Positions 1-8,696 of a stretch of DNA of 64,000 bases are shown here, piece after piece. The position numbers and the translations under genes are program-made. Source of the DNA: Sphingomonas sp. C3-2 (GTDB lineage: Bacteria > Pseudomonadota > Alphaproteobacteria > Sphingomonadales > Sphingomonadaceae); assembly GCF_033025475.1 (NCBI RefSeq), contig NZ_CP130322.1, positions 868,001-932,000 of the forward strand, read 5' to 3'. Below the pieces are notes generated by a model. That model worked only from the letters and a program-made list of their open reading frames with translations. It did not search any database and was not told the origin of the DNA. The stretch's first letter is position 1, and every line of letters starts with the position of its first letter.

Positions 1-80
1 GCCACAGAAGAAATAGCTTTTGGTCTTGCTCATAAGCTCGGGCTATTGACGCTTTTCCTTCAATCGGCAAGCGCGCGGGG

Positions 81-920
81 ATGAGTGACGTGAAATCGAG
101 ACGGATCGGCATCGTCGCCCCCAGTTGCCCAATCGACGATGCGGTGGTGACTGCGGTCAATGCGCGGGCCCTGGCGCTCTACGGAGACGACGCCCCCGAG
201 CTCGTTTTTCATCCGCAATGCTTCCTGTCCCACGGTCATTTCGCGGGCGAGGATCATGAGCGCCTGTCGGCGCTTGTCGAAATGGCGAACGATCCGGCCA
301 TCGACGCGATCTGGTGCGCGCGCGGCGGTTATGGCTCGGGACGAATTGCCGAGGATGCGCTGGCACAAATGGAAAGCACCGCGCGCGCCAAGAGCTGGCT
401 TGGCTATAGCGACGCTGGAAATCTGCTGGGCGGGCTGTACGCGCAAGGGTTCGAACATGTCGCGCATGGCCCGATGCCCGCCGATATCCGCCGAAAGGGT
501 GGCGATGCCGCCGTCGACCGCGCGCTGAACTGGCTGGTCGAGGGGGACAGCAATGCCGTCGAACCCAATGCCCTCGCCGCGCCATCAGCCGCGTTCAACA
601 TGATCATCCTGAGCCATCTGATCGGCACGCCGCTGCAGCCTGACCTGTCTGGCCATGTGCTGATGCTGGAGGAGGTTGCGGAGCATCTCTATCGCGTCGA
701 CCGGGCGCTGTTCCACATCACCAGCAACCGCGACATCCGGCGCGTTGCCGGAATCCGGCTTGGCCGGGTAAGCGACGTGATCGAGAATGACCGCCCCTTC
801 GGCTATGAGATCGACGAGATCGTCGCGCATTGGTGCGCCAAATCGGGCATCGCCTGGCTCGGAACCGCCGATATCGGGCATGATGTCGACAACAAGGTGG
901 TTCCATTCGGCCACAGTTGA
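81..920 (+). CDS. ldcA: LD-carboxypeptidase, peptidase family S66
   Basis: A 279-residue protein of the S66 (muramoyl-tetrapeptide carboxypeptidase) family. Such enzymes cut the terminal D-Ala from cytoplasmic murein tetrapeptides during cell-wall recycling. Visible motifs are the family block ARGGYGSGR (about residues 80-88), the nucleophile Ser110 in GYSD, Glu197/198 in LMLEEV as the second catalytic position, and a C-terminal His (His267 in GHD or His278), giving the Ser-Glu-His triad. The length is slightly short of the usual 300 or so but all motif blocks are present. No signal peptide is seen, which fits cytosolic action. The ATG follows a GCGGGG stretch. It lies just upstream of a glycosyltransferase and shows no link to the steroid genes. 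Confidence 0.88.
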   Translation: MSDVKSRRIGIVAPSCPIDDAVVTAVNARALALYGDDAPELVFHPQCFLSHGHFAGEDHERLSALVEMANDPAIDAIWCARGGYGSGRIAEDALAQMESTARAKSWLGYSDAGNLLGGLYAQGFEHVAHGPMPADIRRKGGDAAVDRALNWLVEGDSNAVEPNALAAPSAAFNMIILSHLIGTPLQPDLSGHVLMLEEVAEHLYRVDRALFHITSNRDIRRVAGIRLGRVSDVIENDRPFGYEIDEIVAHWCAKSGIAWLGTADIGHDVDNKVVPFGHS

Positions 921-989
921 CGATTGATTGCGGTTGATGGGCGTTGCCGGTGGAAATTCACGGTCGAAGCCGTTATCGGCTGTGCGCTT

Positions 990-2171
990 ATGGAAGCTTC
1001 CGACCTTCGCATCGCCCTGTTCAGCGGTAACTATAACTATGTACGCGATGGTGCCAACCAGGCGCTCAATCGGCTCGTCGGCTATTTGCTGAAGCAAGGC
1101 GCGCAGGTGCGCGTCTATGCCCCGGTCGTTGAAAATCCGGCTTTCCCGCCGACCGGCGATCTTGTCGGTGTACCGGCGTTCGCGATCCCCGGCCGCGCCG
1201 AATACCGCGCGCCGATGATGATCCCGCCCTCAGTGAAGCGCGACATCAAGGCGTTTGCGCCCAATATCTTTCATGTGTCGAGCCCGGAGATACTCGGCCA
1301 CCGCGCCGTGACGCTGGCGCGCAAGTGGAAGACGCCGGTGGTGGCCTCGGTCCACACCCGCTTCGAGACCTATTTGCGCTATTACGGCCTTGCTTTTCTG
1401 GAGCCGCTGGCCGTGGCATGCCTGCGCCGTTTCTATCGCCGCTGCGACGCGATCTTTGCCCCGTCCGATTCGATGGCGCAGCTGCTGCGCGAGCAGCGGA
1501 TGAACTATGATGTCGGCATCTGGACGCGCGGCATCGATCAGGAAATCTTCAATCCCGGCCGCCGCGACATGGAATGGCGCCGGAGCCTGGGCATTGCCGA
1601 TGACGAGGCGGTGATCGGCTTTGTCGGCCGACTGGTGATGGAAAAGGGCCTCGACGTGTTTTCCGACACGATCGACGCGCTCACCAAGCGCGGCGTGAAG
1701 CACCGCGTGCTGATCGTGGGCGAAGGCCCTGCGCGCGAATGGTTCACCGATCGGCTGCCATCAGCCACTTTCGTTGGCTTTCAGGCGGGCCCCGATCTGG
1801 GCCGCGCCGTTGCCTCGATGGACATGCTGTTCAACCCGTCGGTCACCGAAACCTTTGGCAATGTCACGCTGGAAGCCATGGCCGCTCACCTGCCGGTGGT
1901 GGCAGCACGCGCGACGGGCAGCGAAAGCCTGGTCACCGACGGCGTTACGGGCAAGCTGATCCGCCCCGGTGCGATCTCGGACTTTGCCGACGCGCTCCAA
2001 TATTATTGCCAGAACCGCGAGGCGCGCATCCACGCCGGCGAGGCCGGACGTGCTTCGAGCGATCGCTATGGCTGGGACCAGGTGAACCAGGCGCTGGTCG
2101 ACGGCTATCTGCGCGTCATCCGCCAGCGCGAACTGGGGAGCAGCCCGCCGCGCCCCAGCCCGGTTCCCTGA
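990..2171 (+). CDS. Glycosyltransferase family 4 (GT-B fold), mannosyltransferase-like
   Basis: A 393-residue GT-B glycosyltransferase. The N-terminal domain opens with LRIALFSGNYNYVRDGANQ, the acceptor-side pattern of MgtA/PimB-type lipid glycosyltransferases. The C-terminal domain has IGFVGRLVMEKGLD and the E-x7-E donor-binding motif in ETFGNVTLEAMA. It probably transfers a hexose, often mannose from GDP-mannose, onto a lipid or polysaccharide at the inner membrane face; the exact substrate cannot be read. The frame can be extended back to a TTG at 924, but the ATG at 990 is where family similarity begins, so I use it. It converges with the next gene with a 21-base gap. Confidence 0.82.
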   Translation: MEASDLRIALFSGNYNYVRDGANQALNRLVGYLLKQGAQVRVYAPVVENPAFPPTGDLVGVPAFAIPGRAEYRAPMMIPPSVKRDIKAFAPNIFHVSSPEILGHRAVTLARKWKTPVVASVHTRFETYLRYYGLAFLEPLAVACLRRFYRRCDAIFAPSDSMAQLLREQRMNYDVGIWTRGIDQEIFNPGRRDMEWRRSLGIADDEAVIGFVGRLVMEKGLDVFSDTIDALTKRGVKHRVLIVGEGPAREWFTDRLPSATFVGFQAGPDLGRAVASMDMLFNPSVTETFGNVTLEAMAAHLPVVAARATGSESLVTDGVTGKLIRPGAISDFADALQYYCQNREARIHAGEAGRASSDRYGWDQVNQALVDGYLRVIRQRELGSSPPRPSPVP

Positions 2172-2192
2172 TCCGATCGATCAGCGTCGCAA

Positions 2193-2954
2193 TCAGCCCT
2201 GTGCGAGGCTGAGGAACAGCGGACGTTCGCCGCCGCCATGCACGGCGATCTGCGCGCCGCTGACATAGGCAGAATCGTCCGAGGCAAGGAAGCTGACGAC
2301 GTCGGCGATATCCTTGGGGCGCGCCATGCGGCCGAGCGGCAGCATCGCGCCGATGCGCTTCATGCCGTCCTCACCACCATAATGTTCCTCTGCGGCCTCG
2401 GTCGCCACCAGCCCAACGATGATCGCGTTGATGCGGACCTTGGGGCCCCATTCCATCGCGAGCGACTGGGTGAGGCTGAGCAAGCCCGCCTTCGCCGCGC
2501 CGTACACCGCAGTGCCCGGCGACGGGCGCGCGCCGGAAACGCTGGCGATGTTGACGATGCTGCCGCCCTCGTCCTGCGTCTGCATGATCCGGTTCGCCGC
2601 CTGTGCCACATGAAGCGGCCCGAGCAGGTTGAGCTGGAGGATGCGTTCGGAAAAACGCGGCGATGCGGTGGCGGCGTCAGTTTCGGGCGAACCGCCCGCA
2701 TTGTTCACCGCAAGATCGAACCGGCCGTGGCGCGCATAGATGCGATCGAACATAGCGTTCACTTCCTCAGCCGAGCGTACATCGCAGGCCTCGAACTCGG
2801 CCGTGCGGCCATCCGCACTCGGCAATTCGGCAGGCTCGCTCCGGCCACAGATTACGACCGTCATCCCATCAGCGAGCAGGCGTTCGGCAATGCCCTTGCC
2901 GATGCCGCGACCACCACCCGTAACGAGGGCAACCCCCCGGTTCTTATCCGCCAT
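2193..2954 (-). CDS. SDR-family oxidoreductase next to ipdAB
   Basis: A 253-residue classical short-chain dehydrogenase/reductase. It shows the cofactor motif TGGGRGIG, the NNAGG block, a catalytic Ser in NIASVSGA, and the YGAAK active-site Tyr/Lys. The start at 2954 is chosen because GGAG lies seven bases upstream; the ATG at 2960 would sit almost on top of it. It is divergent from ipdA, as an SDR gene (Rv3549c) is divergent from echA20-ipdAB in Mycobacterium tuberculosis. It probably oxidises or reduces a hydroxyl/keto group on a C/D-ring CoA intermediate, but which one is inference. Confidence 0.85.
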   Translation of the reverse strand: MADKNRGVALVTGGGRGIGKGIAERLLADGMTVVICGRSEPAELPSADGRTAEFEACDVRSAEEVNAMFDRIYARHGRFDLAVNNAGGSPETDAATASPRFSERILQLNLLGPLHVAQAANRIMQTQDEGGSIVNIASVSGARPSPGTAVYGAAKAGLLSLTQSLAMEWGPKVRINAIIVGLVATEAAEEHYGGEDGMKRIGAMLPLGRMARPKDIADVVSFLASDDSAYVSGAQIAVHGGGERPLFLSLAQG

Positions 2955-3118
2955 TTTCATCTCCGCTATCAGCGCCCTTCCCTCTCTTATCCGGCGCCGG
3001 GAAAGTCTCTCTCCATATGGTGGTAGCGAACGGACGACCCTGCGGCCTAGCCATATTCGGACATTGAGGAAGGGTCGGAGGACCGGCCCTGCTAGGCGCT
3101 GAAAAGCCGGAGAGACGA
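2955..3118. promoter_or_regulatory. Divergent promoter region, SDR / ipdA operon
   Basis: This 164-base gap separates the minus-strand SDR from the plus-strand ipdA operon, so it must hold both promoters. A CATATG palindrome lies near 3016 and a GGAGAG ribosome site at about 3110 serves the TTG start of ipdA. I could not identify a convincing operator or -35/-10 pair. Confidence 0.4.
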
Positions 3119-3994
3119 TTGAACAAGGAAATTACGGTCGAGCAGTTCGTCGCCTCGCTGAAGAGCGGGATGACGATCGGTATTGGCGGCTGGGGTCCGC
3201 GTCGCAAGCCGATGGCCCTTATCCGCGCCATCCTGCGTTCGGATCTGAAGGATCTGACCGTGGTCGCTTATGGCGGTGCCGATATCGGCATGCTGTGCGC
3301 AGCGGGCAAGGTGAAGAAGGCGATTTTCGGCTTCGTCTCGCTCGATGCGATTCCGCTGGAGCCCTATTTCCGCAAGGCACGCGAAGCCGGCGGCCTCGAG
3401 ATTCTCGAGCTCGACGAAGGCATGCTGCAATGGGGCCTGAAGGCCGCGGCATTCCGCCTGCCCTTCCTGCCGACCCATGTGGGCCTTGGCACCGACGTGC
3501 TGACGCATGGCGGCTTCAAGACCGTCCAGTCGCCCTATGAAGACGGCGAAACGCTGATCGCGATGCCCGCGATCAAGCTCGACGCGGCGCTGATCCATGT
3601 TCACCGCGCCGACCGCCTCGGCAACATCCAGGCGCTTGGGCCCGACACCTATTATGACGAATGGTTCGCGCGCGCAGCCGACAAGACCTTCGTTTCGGCC
3701 GAGGAAGTCGTGGACCGCATGGACCATAGCTACCCCGAAGACGTGAAGGCGAACATCGTCGAGCGTTGCTTCATCCACGCCGTCGTCCACTCGCCCTTCG
3801 GCGCGCACCCGACGTCGTTCCCGCCCGCCTATGGCTGGGATATGAAGCACTTCAAGGTCTATACCGCGAGCGCCAAGGAAGAAGGCGGCTGGGACAATTA
3901 CATGGCCCAGACCATCGGTGCGGACGAAGCGCACTACATCGAGAGCGTCGGCGGCAAGGACGCCATCGCCAGCCTTCCCCTTCCGATTTTCTAA
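3119..3994 (+). CDS. ipdA: Steroid C-ring hydrolase alpha subunit IpdA (CoA-transferase-like)
   Basis: A 291-residue protein of the CoA-transferase alpha-subunit fold, matching the usual IpdA length (about 292). With IpdB it forms a heteromeric enzyme that hydrolytically opens ring C of the COCHEA-CoA intermediate in steroid degradation, not a true CoA transferase. Visible features are the GIGGWGPRRKP loop near residue 22 and ELDEGMLQWGL around 97-107, where an acidic residue fits the catalytic Glu reported for IpdA (Glu105 in M. tuberculosis). The start is TTG, supported by GGAGAG upstream. It is the first gene of a long operon followed ten bases later by ipdB. Confidence 0.93.
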   Translation: MNKEITVEQFVASLKSGMTIGIGGWGPRRKPMALIRAILRSDLKDLTVVAYGGADIGMLCAAGKVKKAIFGFVSLDAIPLEPYFRKAREAGGLEILELDEGMLQWGLKAAAFRLPFLPTHVGLGTDVLTHGGFKTVQSPYEDGETLIAMPAIKLDAALIHVHRADRLGNIQALGPDTYYDEWFARAADKTFVSAEEVVDRMDHSYPEDVKANIVERCFIHAVVHSPFGAHPTSFPPAYGWDMKHFKVYTASAKEEGGWDNYMAQTIGADEAHYIESVGGKDAIASLPLPIF

Positions 3995-4004
3995 GGCGGA
4001 CGAT

Positions 4005-4805
4005 ATGACCAGCCAACCCGATTTCACTCTTGCAGAACTCCTGATCGTTGCCTCGGCGGAAGCCTGGCGCGGTAACGGCGAAGTTGTCGCGACCGGCATC
4101 GGCACCGTGCCCCGCGTCGCGGCATCGCTTGCAAAGGTTTCGCACACCCCCGAACTGATGATGACCGATGGCGAAGCCTATCTGGTCGAAGATCCCGTTC
4201 CGCTGGGGCCGCGCGGCTATGACGATCGCAAGCCCGCAGGCTATCTGCCCTTCTCGCGTTATTTCGACGCGGCCGTATGGCCGGGCAAGCGCCACGCCAT
4301 GGTTTCGCCCAGCCAGATCGACCGCTTCGGTCAGATGAACATCTCATACCTCGGCGGCACCTATGACAAGCCGAAGGTTCAGATGCTGGGCGCGCGCGGT
4401 TTTCCGGGCAACACCATCTATCACATCAACTCGATGTTCATCCCCGCCCATTCGAAACGCGTCTTCGTCGAAGGCGAGGTCGATATGGTGTCGAGCGTCG
4501 GCTATAATCCCGCCCGTCGGATCCCCGGCGCGAATTACGACTTCGTCGACCTGCGCCTGATCGTGACCGACCTGTGCGTCATGGATTTCGGCGGCAAGGA
4601 CAATGCGATCCGCGTGATCTCCCTCCACCCCGGCGTCACGTTCGACGAGGTGCAGGCAGCCACCGGCTTCGAACTCGAAAAGGCAGCGGACATCAAGGAA
4701 ACCGCCGCCCCGACCGAGGAACAGCTGGCGATCATCGCGCGCATGGATCCTCACAACTGGCGCGCCGCCGTGATCAAGGACAACCCCGCTGGCCGTAGGA
4801 GCTGA
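4005..4805 (+). CDS. ipdB: Steroid C-ring hydrolase beta subunit IpdB
   Basis: A 266-residue CoA-transferase beta-subunit-like protein, partner of IpdA. It has GNGEVVATGIGTVPRVAASL near the N-terminus, the DGEAYLVEDP segment and a C-terminal NDAIRVISLHPGVT-like block (here KDNAIRVISLHPGVT). The reading frame is open upstream into ipdA to 3918, but the ATG at 4005 gives the family N-terminus and sits ten bases after the ipdA stop. Together the two subunits hydrolyse the last ring of the steroid skeleton on its CoA thioester. The neighbouring ipdC and echA20 confirm the assignment over an ordinary 3-oxoacid CoA transferase. Confidence 0.93.
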   Translation: MTSQPDFTLAELLIVASAEAWRGNGEVVATGIGTVPRVAASLAKVSHTPELMMTDGEAYLVEDPVPLGPRGYDDRKPAGYLPFSRYFDAAVWPGKRHAMVSPSQIDRFGQMNISYLGGTYDKPKVQMLGARGFPGNTIYHINSMFIPAHSKRVFVEGEVDMVSSVGYNPARRIPGANYDFVDLRLIVTDLCVMDFGGKDNAIRVISLHPGVTFDEVQAATGFELEKAADIKETAAPTEEQLAIIARMDPHNWRAAVIKDNPAGRRS

Positions 4806-4807
4806 GC

Positions 4808-5704
4808 ATGGACGACCTGGTTCAACCGCAAGAGACTGAAGTCATCTACGAAACCGACGAACCTGTTCTCTATCGCGTGGAGAACCGGGTCGCCTGGATC
4901 ACGATGAATCGCCCGACGTTCAACAACGCCCAGAACAGCCAGATGACCTATGCGCTGGACGACGCGTTCCGCCGGGCGGTTGACGACGACAATGTGAAAT
5001 CGATTGTGCTTGCCGGTATCGGCAAGCACTTTTCGGCAGGCCACGATATCGGCACCCCCGGTCGCGACGTTACCAAGTCGTTCGACCGCAAGCTGCTGTG
5101 GCCCGACCATACGAACAAGCCGGGTGCGGAGTTCCTCTACACCCGCGAGCAGGAAGTCTATCTGGGCATGTGCCGCCGCTGGCGCGACATTCCCAAGCCG
5201 ACCGTGGCCATGGTTCAGGGCGCGTGCATTGCCGGCGGCCTGATGCTGGCATGGATCTGTGACCTGATCGTCGCGTCGGACGATGCCTTCTTCCAGGACC
5301 CCGTTGTCCGCATGGGCATTCCGGGCGTCGAATATTTCGCGCACGCCTTCGAACTGCCGCCGCGCGTGGCCAAGGAATTCCTGCTGCTCGGCGATCGCAT
5401 GCCCGCAAAGCGCGCCTATGAGCTGGGCATGGTGAACCGCGTCGTGACGCGCGACGAACTGGAAGGCGAAGCCCGCAAGGTTGCCGAGCGTCTGGCGGAA
5501 ATGCCGCGCCTTGGCCTGTCGCTGACCAAGCAGGCGATCAACCATGTCGAAGACCTGCGCGGCAAGCGCACGGCGATGGATGCGGTTTTCCACATGCATC
5601 ACTTTGCGCATGCGCAGAACGATCTGGTGACCGGCAACAGCCTGGCCGGCCTGACCGGCAAGTCGATGGCGGCTGCCAACAAGCGCGAGGCGGGCGACAA
5701 CTGA
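4808..5704 (+). CDS. Crotonase-superfamily protein (enoyl-CoA hydratase/isomerase-like)
   Basis: A 298-residue crotonase with an oxyanion-hole segment HFSAGHDIG and the GACIAGGLML block. It is longer than a typical enoyl-CoA hydratase (about 260), with an insertion around residues 88-115. Aligned by eye with classical crotonase, both catalytic glutamates are replaced: the GGCEL position reads GGLML and the QPEILLG position reads DPVVRMG. A standard syn-hydration is therefore doubtful; a hydrolase, retro-Claisen or isomerase role is possible. It sits between ipdB and ipdC in the HIP operon and overlaps ipdC by one base (TGATG), so it very likely acts on a C/D-ring CoA ester. It is distinct from EchA20, which lies two genes downstream. 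Confidence 0.85.
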   Translation: MDDLVQPQETEVIYETDEPVLYRVENRVAWITMNRPTFNNAQNSQMTYALDDAFRRAVDDDNVKSIVLAGIGKHFSAGHDIGTPGRDVTKSFDRKLLWPDHTNKPGAEFLYTREQEVYLGMCRRWRDIPKPTVAMVQGACIAGGLMLAWICDLIVASDDAFFQDPVVRMGIPGVEYFAHAFELPPRVAKEFLLLGDRMPAKRAYELGMVNRVVTRDELEGEARKVAERLAEMPRLGLSLTKQAINHVEDLRGKRTAMDAVFHMHHFAHAQNDLVTGNSLAGLTGKSMAAANKREAGDN

Positions 5705-6786
5705 TGGCCGATCCGCTCAAGACAATTCTGACCGAGCGGCTGGGCTGCCGCCTGCCCGTGATCCAGACCGCGATGGGCTGGGTCGCCACGCCGCAACTGG
5801 TGATCGCATCGAGCGAAGCCGGTGCATTCGGCTTCCTCGCAGGCGCAGTGATGCAGCCCGCCGAACTGGAAAACGCGATCAAGCAGGTGAAGGCCGGCAC
5901 GCGCCATGCCTTCGGCGTCAATTTCCACATGTTCCAGCCCGGTGCCGCAGAGATCGTCGAGATCATCCTGAAGCACCGCGATCAGGTTCGTGCCGTCAGC
6001 TTCGGCCGCGGCCCGGATGCCAAGATGATCGGCCGCTTCAAGGATGCCGGCATCCTCTGCATCCCCACCGTGGGCGCGGTGAAGCACGCACAGAAGATGG
6101 TGCAGCTGGGCGTCGATATGGTGACCGTGCAGGGCGGCGAAGGCGGTGGGCACACCGGTTCGGTGGCCTCGACCGTGCTGCTGCCGCAGGTTCTGGACGC
6201 AGTGAACGTTCCCGTGGTGGCCGCTGGTGGCTTTGGCGATGGACGCGGCCTCGCCGCAGCGCTCGCCTTTGGCGCGCAGGGCATCGCTATGGGCACCCGT
6301 TTCCTGATGACCCGCGAAAGCCCCATCCCCGACGCCACCAAGGCGCGCTACGTCAAGGCCGGCACCGACGACATCCTGGTATCGACCAAGGTGGACGGCA
6401 TGCCGCAGCGGATGATCCGCAACAGCCTGCTCGACCGGATCGAACGCTCGACCGGCATTGGCATCTGGCGCCGCGCGATCGAAAGCGGTTTGCAGATGAA
6501 GCGCCAGACCGGCGCCTCGTTCGGCGAACTGTTTCAGGCGGCCAAGGGCATGACCAGCCATGGCGGGTTGACCCTGCCGCAAGCGATGATGGCGGCTTCG
6601 GCCCCCATGCTGATCCAGAAGGCGGTTGTGGACGGCGATCCCGAACACGGCCTGATGGCCACCGGCCTTGTTGCCGGCCGACTGAACGAACTGCCGAGCT
6701 GTGCCGAACTGCTCAGCAAAATCGAAACCGAAGCACGGGCCCGCATCGGCGCGCTCTGCCCCACTCAAGCAACGGAAACGGTCTGA
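5704..6786 (+). CDS. ipdC: FMN-dependent reductase IpdC (nitronate monooxygenase family)
   Basis: A 360-residue TIM-barrel flavoprotein of the 2-nitropropane dioxygenase/nitronate monooxygenase family, close to the usual IpdC length (about 355). Motifs are PVIQTAMGWVA at the N-terminus, the phosphate-binding GGEGGGHTGS at about 140-149, and VAAGGFGDGRGLAAALAFGA with MGTRFL, typical of FMN binding. In steroid degraders IpdC is a NAD(P)H-dependent flavin enzyme needed for ring C/D breakdown. Its start overlaps the preceding crotonase stop (TGATG) and echA20 follows two bases after its stop, so translation is coupled. Confidence 0.9.
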   Translation: MADPLKTILTERLGCRLPVIQTAMGWVATPQLVIASSEAGAFGFLAGAVMQPAELENAIKQVKAGTRHAFGVNFHMFQPGAAEIVEIILKHRDQVRAVSFGRGPDAKMIGRFKDAGILCIPTVGAVKHAQKMVQLGVDMVTVQGGEGGGHTGSVASTVLLPQVLDAVNVPVVAAGGFGDGRGLAAALAFGAQGIAMGTRFLMTRESPIPDATKARYVKAGTDDILVSTKVDGMPQRMIRNSLLDRIERSTGIGIWRRAIESGLQMKRQTGASFGELFQAAKGMTSHGGLTLPQAMMAASAPMLIQKAVVDGDPEHGLMATGLVAGRLNELPSCAELLSKIETEARARIGALCPTQATETV

Positions 6787-6788
6787 CC

Positions 6789-7538
6789 ATGCCGATCCAT
6801 ACCGTAATCAAGGACCGTATCGCGGAAATCGTCTTCGACGTACCGCCGGTCAACGCGTTCGACAGCACCACCTGGAACAGCCTGCCCGCGATCATCAAGG
6901 AAGCCGGCAGCAACCCCGAGGTGCACGTTGTCCTCATCCGCGCCGAAGGCCGTGGTTTCTGTGGCGGCGTCGACATCAAGGAAATGCAGGCGCATCCGGA
7001 GCGCATCACGCTCCTCAACCGCGGCAACTACCTGACGTTCAAGGCCGTGCGCGACTGCGAAGTTCCCGTGGTGACCGCCGTGCACAAGTTCGTGATCGGC
7101 GGCGGCATCGGCATCTGCGGTGCATCGGACACGATCATCGCCTCGGACGACGCCTATTTCTCGCTTCCCGAGATCGATCGCGGCGCCATGGGCGGCGCAT
7201 CGCACATGTCGCGCATGCTGCCGCTCCACAAGGTGCGCGCAGCCTTTTTCACCGGCGGCAACATCCCCGCACAGGAAGCCTACCGCCTTGGCGCGGTTGA
7301 AAAGGTTGTCCCGCGCGAAACGCTGGAAGAAGAGGCCCGCGCCTTTGCCAGCATCATCGCCAGCAAGTCGCGCAAGGCGCTGGTGATCGCCAAGGAAGCG
7401 CTGAACGGCCTCGAGCCGCGCGATGTCGACCATGGCTACCGCTTCGAGCAGGGCTTCACGCTCGAAATGTACATGCACGAAGACAGCCAGAAGTCGCGCG
7501 ACGCGTTCGTCGAAACCGGCAAGGCGGCCAGCTTCTGA
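6789..7538 (+). CDS. echA20: Steroid D-ring hydrolase EchA20 (crotonase family)
   Basis: A 249-residue crotonase that matches EchA20 (about 247) in length and in the blocks EGRGFCGGVDIKEM, GGGIGICGASD and LPEIDRGAMGGASH. EchA20 hydrolytically opens ring D of HIEC-CoA, feeding COCHEA-CoA to IpdAB. Of the two classical crotonase glutamates only the second (LPEIDRG) is present, as expected for this hydrolase subgroup. It overlaps the next acyl-CoA dehydrogenase by one base and belongs to the ipdA operon. Confidence 0.9.
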   Translation: MPIHTVIKDRIAEIVFDVPPVNAFDSTTWNSLPAIIKEAGSNPEVHVVLIRAEGRGFCGGVDIKEMQAHPERITLLNRGNYLTFKAVRDCEVPVVTAVHKFVIGGGIGICGASDTIIASDDAYFSLPEIDRGAMGGASHMSRMLPLHKVRAAFFTGGNIPAQEAYRLGAVEKVVPRETLEEEARAFASIIASKSRKALVIAKEALNGLEPRDVDHGYRFEQGFTLEMYMHEDSQKSRDAFVETGKAASF

Positions 7539-8689
7539 TGGAACTCAACTACACCCCCGAACAACAGGCCTTTCGCGCCGAAGTCCGCGCATGGATGGAA
7601 GCGAATGTGCCCAAGGAACCGCTCGTCACGCTGGAGCGTGAAGAGGGTTATCACCAGCATGTCGAATGGGAGCACAAACTCGCCAGCGGCAACTGGGGCA
7701 TGGTCACCTGGCCGGAAGCCTATGGCGGCCGCGGGCTGGACCTGATCCAGTGGCTGATCTTCGAAGAGGAATATTACCGTGCGGGCGCGCCGCTGCGCGC
7801 CAACCAGAACGGTATCTTCCTTCTCGGCCCGACGATCATGGAATTCGGCACCGACGAGCAGAAGGCCCGTTTCCTGACGCCGATGGCGAAGGGCGAAGTG
7901 ATGTGGGCGCAGGCCTGGTCCGAACCCAATGCCGGTTCCGACATGGCGGCGATCACCTCGAAGGCCGTGCGCGACGGTGACCATTATGTGCTCACCGGCC
8001 AGAAGACCTGGTCCAGCCGCGCAAGCTTTGCCGACTGGGGCTTCGGCCTGTTCCGCACCGATGCGGAGTCGAAGCGCCACAAGGGCCTGAGCTTCATCCT
8101 GTTCGACCTCAACGCCCCCGGCGTGACGCGCCGCCCGATCCGCCAGCTCCACGGCGATCCGGGCTTTGCCGAACTGTTCTTCGACGAAGTGCGCGTGCCG
8201 GTGGAAAACCGCATCGCGGGCGAAGGCGAAGGCTGGAACGTCGCGATGGCAACCGCCGGTTTCGAACGCGGCCTGATGCTGCGTTCGCCTGCCCGCTTCC
8301 AGGCGGCGGCCGAACGCCTCGTCAAGCTGTTCCGCGAGCATGAGGACAAGGCATCCCCGGCCGCACGCGAGCAGGTGATGCAGGCATGGATGGATGCGCA
8401 GGCCTATGCGTACAACACCTATGCCGTCGCATCGAAGATTATCGCCGGCGGCCATATCGGCGCCGAGGCGAGCCTGAACAAGATCTTCTGGTCGGAGCTG
8501 GACCGCGCGGCACACCGCACGGCGATGCAGCTTTTGGGTGCCGCCGCGGAAATGCGTCATTTCCCCTGCGGTTCGCTCAACACCTGGCTCGAAGGCTATA
8601 TCTTCTCGCTGTCGGGCCCGATCTATGCCGGCTCCAACGAGATCCAGCGCAACATCATCGCCGAGCGTCTGCTCGGCCTGCCGAGGTAA
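7538..8689 (+). CDS. Acyl-CoA dehydrogenase, long subunit of a probable heterotetramer
   Basis: A 383-residue FAD-dependent acyl-CoA dehydrogenase with AWSEPNAGSD, the FAD/substrate block GQKTWSS and a C-terminus ending IYAGSNEIQRNIIAERLLGL. That ending marks the steroid FadE class, in which two different subunits build an alpha2-beta2 enzyme. The canonical C-terminal catalytic Glu of medium-chain enzymes (YEGT) is Ala here (YAGS), so any base must come from elsewhere or from the partner. The partner is probably the shorter dehydrogenase eight bases downstream. The pair likely introduces a double bond during beta-oxidation of the propionyl side chain or of the opened ring. Confidence 0.87.
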   Translation: MELNYTPEQQAFRAEVRAWMEANVPKEPLVTLEREEGYHQHVEWEHKLASGNWGMVTWPEAYGGRGLDLIQWLIFEEEYYRAGAPLRANQNGIFLLGPTIMEFGTDEQKARFLTPMAKGEVMWAQAWSEPNAGSDMAAITSKAVRDGDHYVLTGQKTWSSRASFADWGFGLFRTDAESKRHKGLSFILFDLNAPGVTRRPIRQLHGDPGFAELFFDEVRVPVENRIAGEGEGWNVAMATAGFERGLMLRSPARFQAAAERLVKLFREHEDKASPAAREQVMQAWMDAQAYAYNTYAVASKIIAGGHIGAEASLNKIFWSELDRAAHRTAMQLLGAAAEMRHFPCGSLNTWLEGYIFSLSGPIYAGSNEIQRNIIAERLLGLPR

Positions 8690-8696
8690 TCCGGCC

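Noticed and set aside
3119-4805. An ordinary 3-oxoacid CoA transferase pair
   Set aside because: Subunit lengths, the ELDEGM segment and the ipdC/echA20/fadA6 neighbours fit IpdAB ring hydrolase better.
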